A program made the position numbers and the translations under genes. Under the pieces are notes generated by a model. It had not been told where the DNA came from and did not search any database. It saw nothing but the letters and a program-made list of their open reading frames with translations. 64,000 nucleotides of DNA from Rutstroemia sp. NJR-2017a BVV2 (taxonomy: Eukaryota; Ascomycota; Leotiomycetes; Helotiales; Rutstroemiaceae): NCBI GenBank assembly GCA_002946415.1, contig NJPS01000033.1, positions 806,001 through 870,000 on the forward strand, in the 5' to 3' direction. Positions 1 to 10,131 of the stretch are shown piece by piece (within the stretch, counting starts at the first letter, position 1; each line of letters begins with the position of its first letter).

Positions 1-1214
1 GGAGCACCAGTAACTTTTCCGCCATAACGTTTCACAAGCTCTATACCCTCGTCTCTGGAGATTGTATTGAGAACTCCTGTAAAAACAAACGTCCTGCCTA
101 CCAAGCAGTTCTCCTCGCCTTGAGGAATGTCTGCCGTTCCAGCTGCTGGAGCAGGGCCGCTGTTACCACCTCCTGCGTTTTTGCGCCAATCGAACTTGAA
201 ATTTGGGTCTTTGGGTGGAGGAGTTGGTGCCCGAACCGTTGGAATGTTGTCCAGAATTGCTTGTATCGACGAGCTTTCCGGCTCCGCTGATTTTTTTGCA
301 GGAGCACGAGGCTTCTTTGCTGGCGGAGGCTTGGACGTTTTGCTCTTGGTGGATTTGGTTGCAGGAACCTCAGCTTCGTCATCCGATTCCAGATCTACCG
401 ATTTCCGCTTTTTGCCATTTGCCGCGGCCTTCTTGCCAGGCTTTTCAATGATAAGCACATCCTCGTCATCCTCGTCATCCGGCACAACAAAAGCGTCTTC
501 GTCATCTGCATCCTTCATTTCAACGTCTATATCCTTCTTTGCTGATTCAGGCCTCGATTTCGAGGTCACTTTCTTGGGCTTCGGTAGGACCTCATTGTCA
601 CTGTCGATTTCAACGTATCCATCATCCTTGCGTCTACCAGACTTCTTCACATCAGCAGCAAAGATATCGTCATCCTCATCATCCAAAAATTGGAAGTCGT
701 CCTCATCTTTAAGTTCCTTGTATGTTGTCGGTCCCTTCTTCCGAGCTGACGATCGTCCATTTGTTTCCGGTGGGGGAGGTTGCGATTTAGCAGGGGTAGC
801 TTTCGCCTGCTTAGGCTTTGGTTTGGTACTTGAAGCAAAGAAGTCATCGGCAGTAGTTTCTTGTCCTTTTGGGGACTCTGCTTTGCTGTAATCTAACTGT
901 CAGCCAAATATGGAGCTTTTGGAGGCACAACCTACACTGGTTTCTTAGGCGCAGCTTTTTTTGGTGTCACTTTTTTTGCTCTGCGTAAATCTTTCAGTAT
1001 TTGTTGATTGAGGCGGATAGAAATGCATACACTGGTTCATCATCATCACTGTCTTCAATGATCTTGCGGCCTTTCGGTAATTGTTAGTATTTGCAATTTC
1101 TCTTCGTATGTTTCTGAAAAGCTTACTATTCTTTTTCTTCTCTTCCTTCTTGGGACGAATTGGAGTAGCAGATTGAGGTTTGCCCCCAAAGAAGTTTCTA
1201 ATATCTGCAGGCAT
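1..1214 (-). CDS. RFC1: Replication factor C subunit 1 (clamp loader large subunit), N-terminal part, cut by window edge
   Basis: Large subunit of the RFC complex, which loads PCNA onto primed DNA in the nucleus. Only the 5' part is present; the gene runs off at base 1. The N-terminus MPADIRNFFGGK is typical of fungal RFC1, with a PIP-like I-x-x-F-F. A long Lys/Ala/Asp/Glu-rich disordered region follows (KIIEDSDDDEPV, DDFFASSTKPKPKQ). The fragment ends in the start of the BRCT domain (RTFVFTGVLNTISRDEG, RYGGKVTGA), which binds 5'-phosphorylated DNA in this family. Proposed exons are 1127-1214, 1031-1070, 938-980 and <1-896. The first two junctions restore S-R-K-I-I-E-D and P-V-A-K-K-V-T-P. 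The third intron (41 nt) is short and its exact ends are less certain. The AAA+ ATPase core lies outside the window. Start chosen at the only ATG giving this N-terminus. Confidence 0.9.
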
Positions 1215-1533
1215 ATTGAGAAGCTCTAATGAAGTAGAACCATACAATGAAGAAGTCAAACGGGGTGGAAGAGTTTGCGCAGTAGCAATTGGCAGAAGAA
1301 ACGGTGGTTGTGAATTTGCTCTGGTGCCTCTCAGGGAAGTTGATAATGATGATGCATTACCGTAGAGCTACGCGACCTGACGCGGAAAGAACGCGGTGCC
1401 AGGCTGCCGAGTCCCCTGCAAGTTAAATTGATATTCTTGCCCAATATTTCAGGCAGCAAAAGTTCGAACATCGAATTTGTGAAGCTCGACATCGACTAGA
1501 ATTCTTCGACAAAAACGTCCTAAGCCAGCAACG
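1215..1533. promoter_or_regulatory. Divergent intergenic region RFC1 / MRPL16
   Basis: About 320 bases separate the two start codons, so both promoters and 5' leaders must fit here. There is no strong TATA box. An ACGCG motif lies near 1380 (ctgacgcggaaagaacgcggtg). It resembles the MBF/MCB element used by replication genes in yeasts, but this is only a resemblance. Confidence 0.4.
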
Positions 1534-2403
1534 ATGAAGCCACGATCGTTGCAGAACTTCACAGCCCAATTTGGCAGGCTTTCAATAGCCACATCCCCGG
1601 TGCGGCCTCTAAGCTCGATACTTGGTCATACAGCACCCCTCACTTCTACCTCGAATAATGGCCCCAAATCGAATCGCCCGTTTTCCAGCACAGCGGTCAA
1701 TGCAGGCAATTGGCTGCTGCCAAGTATGCCAGAAAAGAAGCGATCAAGGAAGGGACGGCCTCGTGTCCCAACAGGAGGATCAGCGAGAGGAACCACTTTA
1801 GTATGGGGCGATTACGGTCTTCGAATGTGCGATCACCATCGTCGTGTTAGTTCGCAACAGTTGAAGATTGGAGAGGATGCTATCAAGCTTCGGCTGAAGG
1901 GTATGAGATACCGGCTGTATAAGAGAGTTTGTGCAAATATCGGTGTTTACAGCAGTGGTAACGAGGTAGGCTTGACAAATCTAAGCCTTTTGGGGGTGGG
2001 GTCAGTACGCTGATTTCTTAAACAGGTCCGTCAAGGTAAAGGAAAAGGTTCCTTTGATCACTGGGCATCAAGAATAGCAGTAAGCAAGATTATCTTCGAG
2101 TTGAAGGGAGATGTGCACGAACAGGTAGCGAGGGATGCTTTCCGATTAGCGGGGAACAAAATGCCTGGTAAGTTAGTCGTGCATTGTTCTATCCTTCATA
2201 CACTGACAGAGAGGCTACTAGGCCAGTATGAGTTCGTCAAGAAGGGAGACCCACCTGTTGTTGGAATAACAAAACTTGATGGAATCACGTTGGAGGAGCT
2301 GAAGAGGCCAAGGAGAAAGATACCGTTAGACTCGTTACCTCTCGGGACTACTGCTGAGACTATCCCAACTACCGTGTCTGCGTCGATGTCACCGGATGCA
2401 TAG
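1534..2403 (+). CDS. MRPL16: Mitochondrial large-ribosomal-subunit protein uL16m
   Basis: Component of the mitochondrial 54S subunit, the counterpart of bacterial L16, placed at the peptidyl-transferase/A-site region. Exons 1534-1965, 2026-2167 and 2222-2403 give 251 residues. The basic, Ser/Thr-rich N-terminus (MKPRSLQNFTAQFGRL, then RPFSSTAVNAGN) is a mitochondrial presequence. The L16 core follows: KKRSRKGRPRVPTGGSARGT, then TLVWGDYGLR. The first splice joins N-E to V-R-Q-G-K-G-K-G-S-F-D-H-W, the hallmark glycine/lysine stretch of the family. The second joins K-M-P-G to Q-Y-E-F-V. The C-terminal extension is typical of fungal mitochondrial forms. It is divergent from RFC1 and its 3' end faces TFB5. 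Confidence 0.93.
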
Positions 2404-2809
2404 GCGTGGAAGTTGAGGTTTGATTGTATCATAGGAGCAACTGGGTCCATCCAGTCTCACGAAAATGTACAAAACTCGAACTTTATGAAGTAGATGTGAC
2501 TTGCTGAAGCGTTTACTGCTCCAGCCGGAGTGCCTTTTAAATTTATATGATCAGCATGTCCTAGTTAAACACTGTGCCTTGGAACTATAGCAGACAAGGC
2601 ATCCGCGAGAACCTGCGGCATACCGGGGGGCCAGAAAGTGTGATACTTCTGCGATATTCGCCAGAAAACTATCCCCACCGAACAACATATTATGAGTTCC
2701 TGGTAAAACCGAATTATATCTCTGTGGAAAGAACTTCCCAGTTTCTTTCCATCCTAATGCCTGCTGAACCTGGCGTATGCCTCAATCGAAAAGCCAGCTC
2801 CGTCTGGGT
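2404..2809. other. Convergent 3' intergenic region
   Basis: The 3' untranslated sequences of MRPL16 (plus) and TFB5 (minus) meet here. An ATG frame running across 2574-2879 on the plus strand is antisense to the last TFB5 exon and has no recognisable similarity. Nothing else seen. Confidence 0.5.
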
Positions 2810-3126
2810 CTACTCCGAGCCCGAGTCATCGGGTGGCTGTTGTGTCTCCTTAAGTGCCTACAACGGAAGTCAGCAATGATCAGATGCATGGAGGCGGAAC
2901 CTTACATCTTCTAGTCTTGCTTTCAACATCGTTAGCATGTTCTCCTTTATGACCAAAGTTTGGTCATCCAAGTCCTCGACAATGTAGGCATGCTGTTCGT
3001 CGGCATCTATTTTGACAATGATTGATTTAATAGATGGATCGCATTCCACAAGGACCCCTAGTTCACGGTGAGCAAAGTACTATTTTCAGGCGCCCAGATA
3101 ACCATACCTCTAATAGCTCGTGGCAT
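2810..3126 (-). CDS. TFB5: TFIIH subunit TFB5 (TTDA/GTF2H5 family)
   Basis: Smallest core subunit of TFIIH. It stabilises the complex through TFB2 and supports nucleotide excision repair and transcription initiation. Exons 3108-3126, 2906-3057 and 2810-2857 total 219 nt, giving 72 residues, the family's usual length (71-72). The first exon reads MPRAIRG. Splicing joins it to [20 protein letters not shown], which matches the TFB5 signature V-x-C-D-P-[SA]-x-K. The strand [15 protein letters not shown] and KARLEDALKET follow. The second intron begins GTAAGG right after E-D. Reading through it instead would add only a short unrelated tail ([11 protein letters not shown]), so the three-exon model is preferred. 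Its small exons make it easy to overlook. It overlaps antisense frames of no significance. Confidence 0.93.
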
Positions 3127-3770
3127 GATGTTATTGTTTGCTCTCACGTTACCTACAACTCCTTTGCGTTTGTGCCTTGAGCTCGTGACTGCGCGTTGAA
3201 GGACCAAGAACGGATCGGATACCGCAAAGACCCGCTTCCGAGAGCTCTGTCCGCAAACAGTTCTCATTGGCTAAATTCATGATAAGCTTTATCTGGGCTC
3301 AGATCATTACACCTCACGGCAGTTTCGGAAAATGCGTAATGATTCCATTTCGTTATGCAAGGAATATCAACAGCTACTTCTAAGTGCGAGTGTTCCGTTT
3401 TATGGTATTGTATTACAAAGGTTGGATAGACCATAACGTTTACTTTGTCCATTTCTAGATTGTTCCTCTCTTCATTGAAGGCAGTTTCTTTTCTTACCTC
3501 AATCCTTTCTATACTGACCCAGAAAGACCTGTTTGTCGCATCTGCAAGCTTGCAGGCACAGCACATAAGAGAAGGTGGTGCGGGGATTATTAATTCTGCT
3601 TCCCGCCACTACCCTCTGTCCATTACTCACGAGCAGGCACCTCGAAAAGGCCTATCATGACGATTAGACCTTGAAATTTTCATTGTGAAGAAGGCTCATA
3701 TATATATTCTTCTACAGATCTTCTCTCGAACAAACCTCCCATTGAGCTCCTTCACCAACCAAATGCCAAC
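3127..3770. other. Divergent intergenic region TFB5 / membrane protein
   Basis: 644 bases holding the promoters of TFB5 (minus) and the PPxY membrane protein (plus). A minus-strand open frame of about 100 codons at 3264-3566 shows no family features and is not called. A TATA-like box near the plus-strand gene is listed separately. Confidence 0.5.
3699..3706 (+). promoter_or_regulatory. TATA-like box
   Basis: TATATATA about 65 bases upstream of the ATG at 3771. Position and sequence fit a core promoter of the downstream membrane-protein gene; inferred from spacing only. Confidence 0.45.
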
Positions 3771-4736
3771 ATGGGACCGAGCCTCCGAAGAGATATCTGT
3801 CGATACTGCCACGGGCCTTCATCTGCCGCATACCTTTTCCTCTTGATAATCCTACCTAGAATCTCATACGCACAGCTCACTTCGGCCACACCTACTACTC
3901 TTGCCACCTCCACGATATTCCCGTCGAATACCCCACAATCCTTTCCTATTCGCCCTGCACAAACCTCTCCTTCGGCTGATGCTGATACGGCGGACGACCC
4001 GTCCAGTCATGTCTTCAATTACTACTTCGTGATAATCGCTCTCTTCGTTATAGTAGTCTTTGCCGTCATCTTCTTCGTCTCCCGTCGCAGGAAGCAAAAA
4101 GCCACACTATTGCGGAATAATGGGCAGAGTGCTTTAGCCCGAGACGTGCAATCGTTTGCAGAATTCAGACAACGGTTTGGACCTAGGAGAGCAGGTGCTG
4201 GACTTATGGGAATGACAAGAGGGCCGGTGAACGGAGGCGTATACAGGGAAAGACAAGAGGGATTAGATGAGAGAGGCGAGGCTCCTCCAGCTTATGTTGA
4301 AGGAGACAAGCCGCCGAGTCTCAGGAGTGTGGATATCACATATAGTGGGAGCACGGCATACGGATCAAACGCTGATAGGAGCAGCGGGGAAGACCATAGG
4401 CTATCTGTGCCCAATCCTGCGTCCGGAGAATATATACCACCAACGACAGGATCTGTGGAAGGCACAAGCGGTGTGAGAGAACACCAAGTCTTAGGAGGGT
4501 TAGAGACACCGGCCCCTGTAGCTGGTGCAACTGTATCCGGTCAAGATGTGGAATTGAGCTCATTGACTAGGACCACCACGACTGACAGACCACCCCTTGG
4601 ACCTCCAACCTATTCCGAGACTGTGATGAATGAGACACCAGAGCTCTCACGACCAGCCAACGCGATCACTGCGCACGGAAGATTTAGCTCTACGAGGCGA
4701 TTGATGAGTGAGAGTAGGACGTCGTCAGAACTATGA
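3771..4736 (+). CDS. Secretory-pathway single-pass membrane protein with two cytosolic PPxY motifs
   Basis: Unspliced, 321 residues, no named family recognised. Visible features: an N-terminal signal sequence (hydrophobic YLFLLIILPRISYAQ, likely cleaved after residue 34-35), and a short Ser/Thr/Pro-rich outer segment (about 36-80). A single transmembrane helix spans about 84-104 (FVIIALFVIVVFAVIFFV) and ends in RRRKQK, which places the C-terminus in the cytosol. A long, probably disordered tail contains PPAY (172-175) and PPTY (278-281). PPxY motifs bind WW domains of Rsp5/Nedd4 ubiquitin ligases, so the protein may be an Rsp5 adaptor or a vacuolar/endosomal cargo; this is inference. The topology resembles conserved ascomycete proteins of the WSC/Mid2 layout but without a cysteine-rich domain. 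Confidence 0.8.
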   Translation: MGPSLRRDICRYCHGPSSAAYLFLLIILPRISYAQLTSATPTTLATSTIFPSNTPQSFPIRPAQTSPSADADTADDPSSHVFNYYFVIIALFVIVVFAVIFFVSRRRKQKATLLRNNGQSALARDVQSFAEFRQRFGPRRAGAGLMGMTRGPVNGGVYRERQEGLDERGEAPPAYVEGDKPPSLRSVDITYSGSTAYGSNADRSSGEDHRLSVPNPASGEYIPPTTGSVEGTSGVREHQVLGGLETPAPVAGATVSGQDVELSSLTRTTTTDRPPLGPPTYSETVMNETPELSRPANAITAHGRFSSTRRLMSESRTSSEL

Positions 4737-5137
4737 AAGAGAAGGATTATGGATCAAACCGACTGGGTTAATGTATTATATGGCTTATGAATTTTATGGA
4801 CAGTAATGGGACTGTGGGCTGGATCAAAGGGACATATGGGGCTTGGATGGCAATGGTTTATTGTAAGGGCACACGGAAAGGGCATACCATGGAAAGGACG
4901 GCAGGTAATTGGCTAGGGTTTGGAACTCATGATCATGACGGTTTGCGTTGGTTTTATGAATGGTCAGCATTTCATGATATATCATAGATGCGTCTTGCAT
5001 TGCATTAGCATTGGCATGCTTCAAGCACAAAAAGCATTTCACTCTGACTTGCCACGAAACGGGACTTTTTGCGCAGAACATAAGCTTATTCTATCTCAAG
5101 TGATATTCTGCTTTACTTTTGAGCAGTAAGAATCGAC
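4737..5137. other. Convergent 3' intergenic region
   Basis: 401 bases between the stop codons of the membrane-protein gene (plus) and the GH51 gene (minus). Only untranslated sequence is apparent. Confidence 0.5.
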
Positions 5138-7265
5138 TTACGACTTCTCCAGCTCCCTGTCGCCTGCCCAAGCTAGCTTTCTTGTATCCAGTCTCCTTCC
5201 TTCGGACATCTGAACCTCTGAAACTTTCTCTCCCGTTGCCCATCTCAGCATCGTAACCGAATGTTTCCCAAAGGTATATTTCCCCTTTCCATCCCACTTG
5301 CTCTCCTCAAGTCCCACCTCTTCTTTTTCTTGCGTATTCGCCACTTTGACATTGGCCCCTGTAATAGTATAAACCTCCACCTCACCCTCCACCACCCCTT
5401 TCAACTCCGTCTCGAAACTCTTCTCCTCACTCACATTAACAACCACCAAATTCACCCACCCCTCTTCATTTACCACAGCCGAAACATCCAACCAGCTCGC
5501 ACCTCCATCCCCCGCAACCACACTCCCTATCCATCTCGGTTCAAAACCTCCTTCATACGCACTCCCCCGAACATGACATCCAATCGTCCATCCCCGCATA
5601 TACTTACTAAACAACCACAACGGCCACCACGTCGTCTGTTTCGAGATCCCATCCTTACTCGTCATCAACGGCGAAATGACATTCACGCTCTGCGCAATAT
5701 TCGCCATCCCAACATACTTGCTCTGCCGAATAAACACATTCAGCCAGATCCCCACCGCCAGCGCATCACTAAGCGTGTACTTCTCCTCCGCACCTTCTTC
5801 GCCCGGGGCGCGCAGCGGATCCCAAACGTTCCATTCGTCGAAACAGATGGTGGGGACGGGCACCGAGGGAGGGATTTTGGCCTGGATGCGAGCGATTTGG
5901 ATGAGGTGGGCGGCGGATTGGATCGCGAGTTCGGCTTGTAGGGGGGCGAAGGCGTTGGGGACGTGCTCGTTGGATGTGCTGTAGATGTGGATGCTGTGCA
6001 TGGTGATGTGGTGGATGTTGGGGAGGAGGACGGTCAAGTCCCAGGGTGAGAGACCGGTTTCGCCGCAGAGGACGAGTTGGAGGGTTGGGTCGAGGAGGTG
6101 GAGGGCTTTGGACCATTGGAGGGCTTTTTTGGCACTGGGGGGGTGTTGATTAGGTTCGTATTGTGGATGATGTGCAATGCAATGGACTTACTAGTCTTCG
6201 GCAGTCATTTGTTCTACTTGCCATGGGCCCCATACCTCGTTGCCCAATGCCCAGTACTTGATATTATAAGGTTCTTCATGACCATTTTTCCTTCTCATAT
6301 TAGCCCAATATGTGTTCCTCGTGCCGTTGCAATATTCAACCCAGGCTAACGCTTCGTCTAACGTGCCAGTTCCAAAGTTCAAGCAGAAGTATGGCTCAAC
6401 GCGTTTCTCTTTGCCTTCAGACAATACGCTGAGAAAGTGCATGAATTCATCAGTTCCTGTTTTCTGCGTCAGTCGGGTGATTGGTAAGGAAGGAAACATG
6501 AAGACATACCAAATTCGTTGGTCTCGGTTCCTAGCCAAGCAAGCTCGGGTCGAGCAGGTCGGTTTTCCTTGGGCCCAATACCATCTTGCCAGTGGTATGT
6601 GGCACAGAAATTTCCACCTGGGTAACGGATTACGGGAATATCGAGATCACGAAGAGCGCCGAGAACATCGGTTCGGTAGCCGTGAGCGTCGGAAAGGGGG
6701 TTGCCTGGATCGTAGATTCCACCATAGATACAACGGCCCATATGCCTACCTCATGTCAGCTCTCCATATATGAGAAGATGCAGATGGATGCCCCAATAGG
6801 TAAGGGTCTAGGTAGGCAGATTGATGTGGTAGAGCCAAACCGAAAGAATGTGTTTTTGAAATCCTGAGAGCTTTGAGACTAAGGCTTCCATAAACAACTT
6901 TCCCTTCCCAGGATTTGAGGATGCTCCTTGAGCGTGTCGCCGCCAGTAGATGCAAACCCTTGTGCACTCGTTTTGGTCTGGAGCAACCCACTCGGAAGGA
7001 TCATAATGCTGGCAGATTTTGGTACCAGGCAATATGTGCTCTTCAACGAGAGTGAACGAACTGAACTGGGGTCTTCCAACAGCGTTCCGAAATACTCACT
7101 CCATGAATCCTCCATAAATCATAGGATCTGTAAACCAGATTAGAACAGAGAACTTCCATATGTTGGCACAGTCGAGCAGAACTTACCAACCTTCGACAAC
7201 CTCCGCGCCGCATCAACACTGATAGAAGGAGTCTCCTCATCAGGAATCCTTGTGAAAGTCGTCAT
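5138..7265 (-). CDS. abfC: GH51 alpha-L-arabinofuranosidase, non-secreted type
   Basis: Releases terminal alpha-L-arabinofuranosyl residues from arabinan or arabinoxylan fragments. Exons 7187-7265, 7100-7127, 6510-6745, 6192-6456 and 5138-6134 total 1605 nt (534 residues). The general acid/base is Glu188 in ALGNEVWG and the nucleophile is Glu303 in CFDEWNVW. Other family blocks are EHMGRCIYGGIYDP and VIRYPGGNF. A C-terminal beta-sandwich follows. There is no signal peptide (MTTFTRIPDEETPSIS), so it probably acts inside the cell on imported oligosaccharides, like Aspergillus AbfC and unlike secreted AbfA. Exon 2 is only 28 nt and the second intron is 354 nt, far longer than the others. It is divergent from a sugar transporter, which suggests co-regulation by arabinose. 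The family call is firm; the AbfC label rests on length and the missing signal peptide. Confidence 0.92.
6746..7099 (-). other. Unusually long intron (354 nt) inside the GH51 gene
   Basis: It lies between the 28-nt exon 2 (ends ATG GA) and exon 3 (begins G CAT ATG GGC). The donor is GTGAGT and the acceptor ..GAGGTAG. The flanking protein reads G-G-F-M-E-H-M-G-R-C without a gap, so no exon is missing. Neighbouring introns in this gene are 53-59 nt. No transposon ends or tandem repeats are obvious inside. Confidence 0.7.
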
Positions 7266-8095
7266 CTTGATGATATTCTGTGCCGCTTCTCAATTTAAAA
7301 AACAAGTTGCAAACTCACAACATAACATCACACCCCTCACGAAATCGAACCATCTTGTACCTCGGAGCACATGATCAATCCCGAAGCCAAGCTCCTCTGC
7401 ACTATCCACCCTATCCACCCAGAGCCATAAGCTCGACTCAAAAGCTCCCACGTAACCAGCCGCATCGAATTCCGCATCTCTCACTTGATTGGCGCGCATG
7501 TAACTCACTCCACACCATTGCCGATGCTTTCGGAAAAACGTGCGGCCTTACATACACATGCCGTAAGCGAGTCGATGTGAATGGGGGAAAATTCACCAGC
7601 CGAAGAATCGCTCCACCAACGGGTCAGACCAAGGTGCAGGTGGCTTACGCTTTCTCCACGTCTGGATCCTTGCACCACGGTTTGGAAAGCAGAAATAGGC
7701 GACGGAATTGTCCCATGGAGAGTGAGGAGCGCTTCGTACTGGCAAGACGCCTCGCGCAAACCCTGAGATGCACATGCGTGCTAATGGGAGGTTTCTCCGA
7801 GCTGCCATGCCGATTAGGATGGGGTGGACGGACGAATCATGGCTGGATTCGCGATGCAGAGCGCTTGGAGATATCACCAATACCATGGCTGGAGCTACCA
7901 AGTTTCCCCAGGATCCCCGCATATCGGATGTGGTGCGCACATGGTTCGGTTCTGATGGTCGGTGAGTTGAACTTGTGATTCGTAGCCTAGTACTATATAT
8001 AAGATGTGGAGGTTTCCTCCCCATACGACTCCATTCTTGTATCTCTGATTGAGTACATTTTTTACACTGTGAGCTTGAGTGTTAGAGCTGCAGTC
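7266..8095. promoter_or_regulatory. Shared divergent promoter, GH51 / sugar transporter
   Basis: 830 bases between the two start codons. Frames open on both strands here lack family similarity and are interrupted. TATATATAAG at 7994-8003 lies about 95 bases before the transporter ATG and is a good core TATA. Both genes fit arabinose use, so this is the place to look for an arabinose- or xylan-responsive activator site. I did not find a convincing consensus GGCTAA. Confidence 0.55.
7994..8003 (+). promoter_or_regulatory. TATA box of the sugar-transporter gene
   Basis: TATATATAAG about 95 bases before the ATG at 8096, a position normal for inducible fungal genes. Confidence 0.55.
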
Positions 8096-10131
8096 ATGGC
8101 GATCCTTACTCCGAAAGTGTATCAGGTATGATTGATTCTGTTATCTGTGAGAGAGTAACGTTCGTTGCTAATACCGCTTTGCAGTTCCTCGTGGGTGTTT
8201 TCGCCTCCGTTGGTTCGATCCTCTACGGTTATGATTTAGGTATGAACATAGCAGCAATTGATCGCCATGCCTATGTATTCTAATAGTTTGTAGGTGTTAT
8301 TGCAGAAGTCGTCGCAAGTGACACTTTCCTTAAGAAGTTCAATCCAAATAGCACACAACTGTGAGTCTTCTCCACAGGTTGAACAAGACATAGCTGAACC
8401 TTATAGTGGTATCGTCGTTTCATTCTTCACCGGCGGAGCCTTCTGTGGTGCTGGTCTTGCTGGACCTGTCGGTGATCGTCTTGGTCGTAGATGGACTATA
8501 TTTGCTGGATGTATAATTTTCATTCTTGGTGGCGGTCTTCAAACTGGCGCTGAAACTATTCATTATCTCTGGGCAGGAAGATGGATTGCCGGTCTTGGTG
8601 TAAGTTTTACCAATTTCCATTGTTGTCATTCATTCTATGACTTCTTAAAGCTTCGATGCACTCAGTCTCCCATCGAATCACTCCGAAAATGACAATCACT
8701 AATCTACGGCTCTATAGGTTGGTTTCCTTGTCATGATCATTCCCCTTTACCAAGCCGAGATCGCACACCCTGATATCCGTGGTCGTATTACATCTCTACA
8801 ACAATTCATGTTAGGAATTGGTGCACTTGTCGCCTCATGGATCAGTTACGGAACATACATCAGCCTCAAGACCTCTGCTCAATGGCGGTTACCTCTAGGA
8901 ATCCAAATCATTCCCGCCATCGTTCTTGGTATGCAGCGCCCCTTAACTTGTGAAACCCGATCATCACTAACTCTCCATAGCCGCCCTCATCTTCCTCTTC
9001 CCCGAATCCCCACGTTGGCTCATCGACAACGGCCACCCCGACAAAGGTCTCAAAACCCTCGCCCGACTCCACGCCCACGGCGACGAAAACGACCCTTGGG
9101 TACGAGCCGAGTTCGACCAGATCCAAGACAACATCACAATGGAACATGAACACGAAGCCAAGTCCTACAGCGAACTCTTCACCAATCGATCTTCGTTCCG
9201 TCGTCTGTTCATCGCATGCGCGCTGCAAGCTTCGGTTCAAATGACTGGTGTTTCCGCCATCCAATACTACTCCGTGAAAATCTACTCTCAAATCGGTATT
9301 TCTGGAAGCGACGCGTTGAAGTATCAGGCCATTAACAGCGTCATCGCATTACTTGGAGAAGCCTGCTGTGTTTTGTTTATCGATAAACTAGGACGAAGAT
9401 GGCCTTTGATTTGCGGAAATCTGTTCAACATGGTTACTTTCCTCATTGCATGCATTCTCATTGGTAAAACTCTTCCCAAATTTCTTCAAAGCGATCAACC
9501 GAGCTAACAAAATCCCAGCCGAATTCCCACCAGGATCCAGCAACAACAACGCCGCCTCCTGGGGCTTCATCATCATGTAAATCCCCCTCCCATCTCCCAT
9601 CCCCCAATTCCAACCCAACCAACTAACACCCCACCCCCAGGACCTGGCTCTACAACTTCTCCTTCTCCGCCTCCTGCGGCCCCCTCTCCTGGGTCATCCC
9701 CGCCGAAATCTTCGACACCCGCACCCGCTCCAAAGGCGTCTCCATCGCCACGATGACCTCCTTCGCCTTCAACACCTTGATCGGTCAAATCACCGACATG
9801 GCCATGACCAACGTGGGCTATAAATACTACTACCTGTTCATCATCTGCAACTTCACCAACGCCATTTTCTTCTACTTGTTCTTGCCTGAGACGGCACGAC
9901 TACCGCTCGAGGAGATGAATTACCTGTTTACGAATGCGCCGTATATTGTGAGTTTTTTCTCTTGTTTTGATGGGACGTTAAAACTAACACAAAATCCAGG
10001 TCCCCGGAACAGACAAAGCCCACTACCAAGCTGGCTACGCGGCGGATTTGGAGCGAAGAGCGGCGGAGATTACGGAGAAGGGCGAGTTGCACGCCAATGA
10101 ACATCATGAAGTGAGCTCGGAGTTTAAGTAA
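8096..10131 (+). CDS. MFS sugar porter (hexose/pentose transporter), probable L-arabinose transporter
   Basis: Plasma-membrane proton-coupled sugar transporter of the sugar porter family. Nine exons (8096-8125, 8185-8239, 8294-8360, 8407-8599, 8718-8928, 8981-9463, 9519-9576, 9641-9947, 10000-10131) total 1536 nt, giving 511 residues, the usual length with 12 helices. Family signatures: ILYGYDLGVIAEV after the N-terminus, GDRLGRRW in loop 2-3, AGRWIAGLG, PESPRWL in the central loop, IDKLGRRW in loop 8-9, PAEIFDTRTRSKG and PETARLPLEE near the C-terminus. Every junction keeps these motifs in frame. The first exon codes for only ten residues. The substrate cannot be read from sequence. Divergent pairing with an arabinofuranosidase suggests arabinose, and the closest characterised relatives I can think of are the LAT-type transporters. 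Confidence 0.9.

Noticed and set aside
127..891. 254-codon plus-strand open frame rich in Ser/Phe/Gly
   Set aside because: It is the complement of the RFC1 coding exon; the minus-strand frame gives a clear BRCT domain.
2574..2879. 101-codon plus-strand frame downstream of MRPL16
   Set aside because: Overlaps the last exon of TFB5 in antisense and has no family similarity.
5261..5941. 226-codon plus-strand frame rich in His/Arg/Pro
   Set aside because: Antisense shadow of the GH51 C-terminal exon.
7280..7978. 232-codon plus-strand and 143-codon minus-strand frames between GH51 and the transporter
   Set aside because: Overlapping frames on both strands with random-looking composition in a divergent promoter; no domain or signal features.
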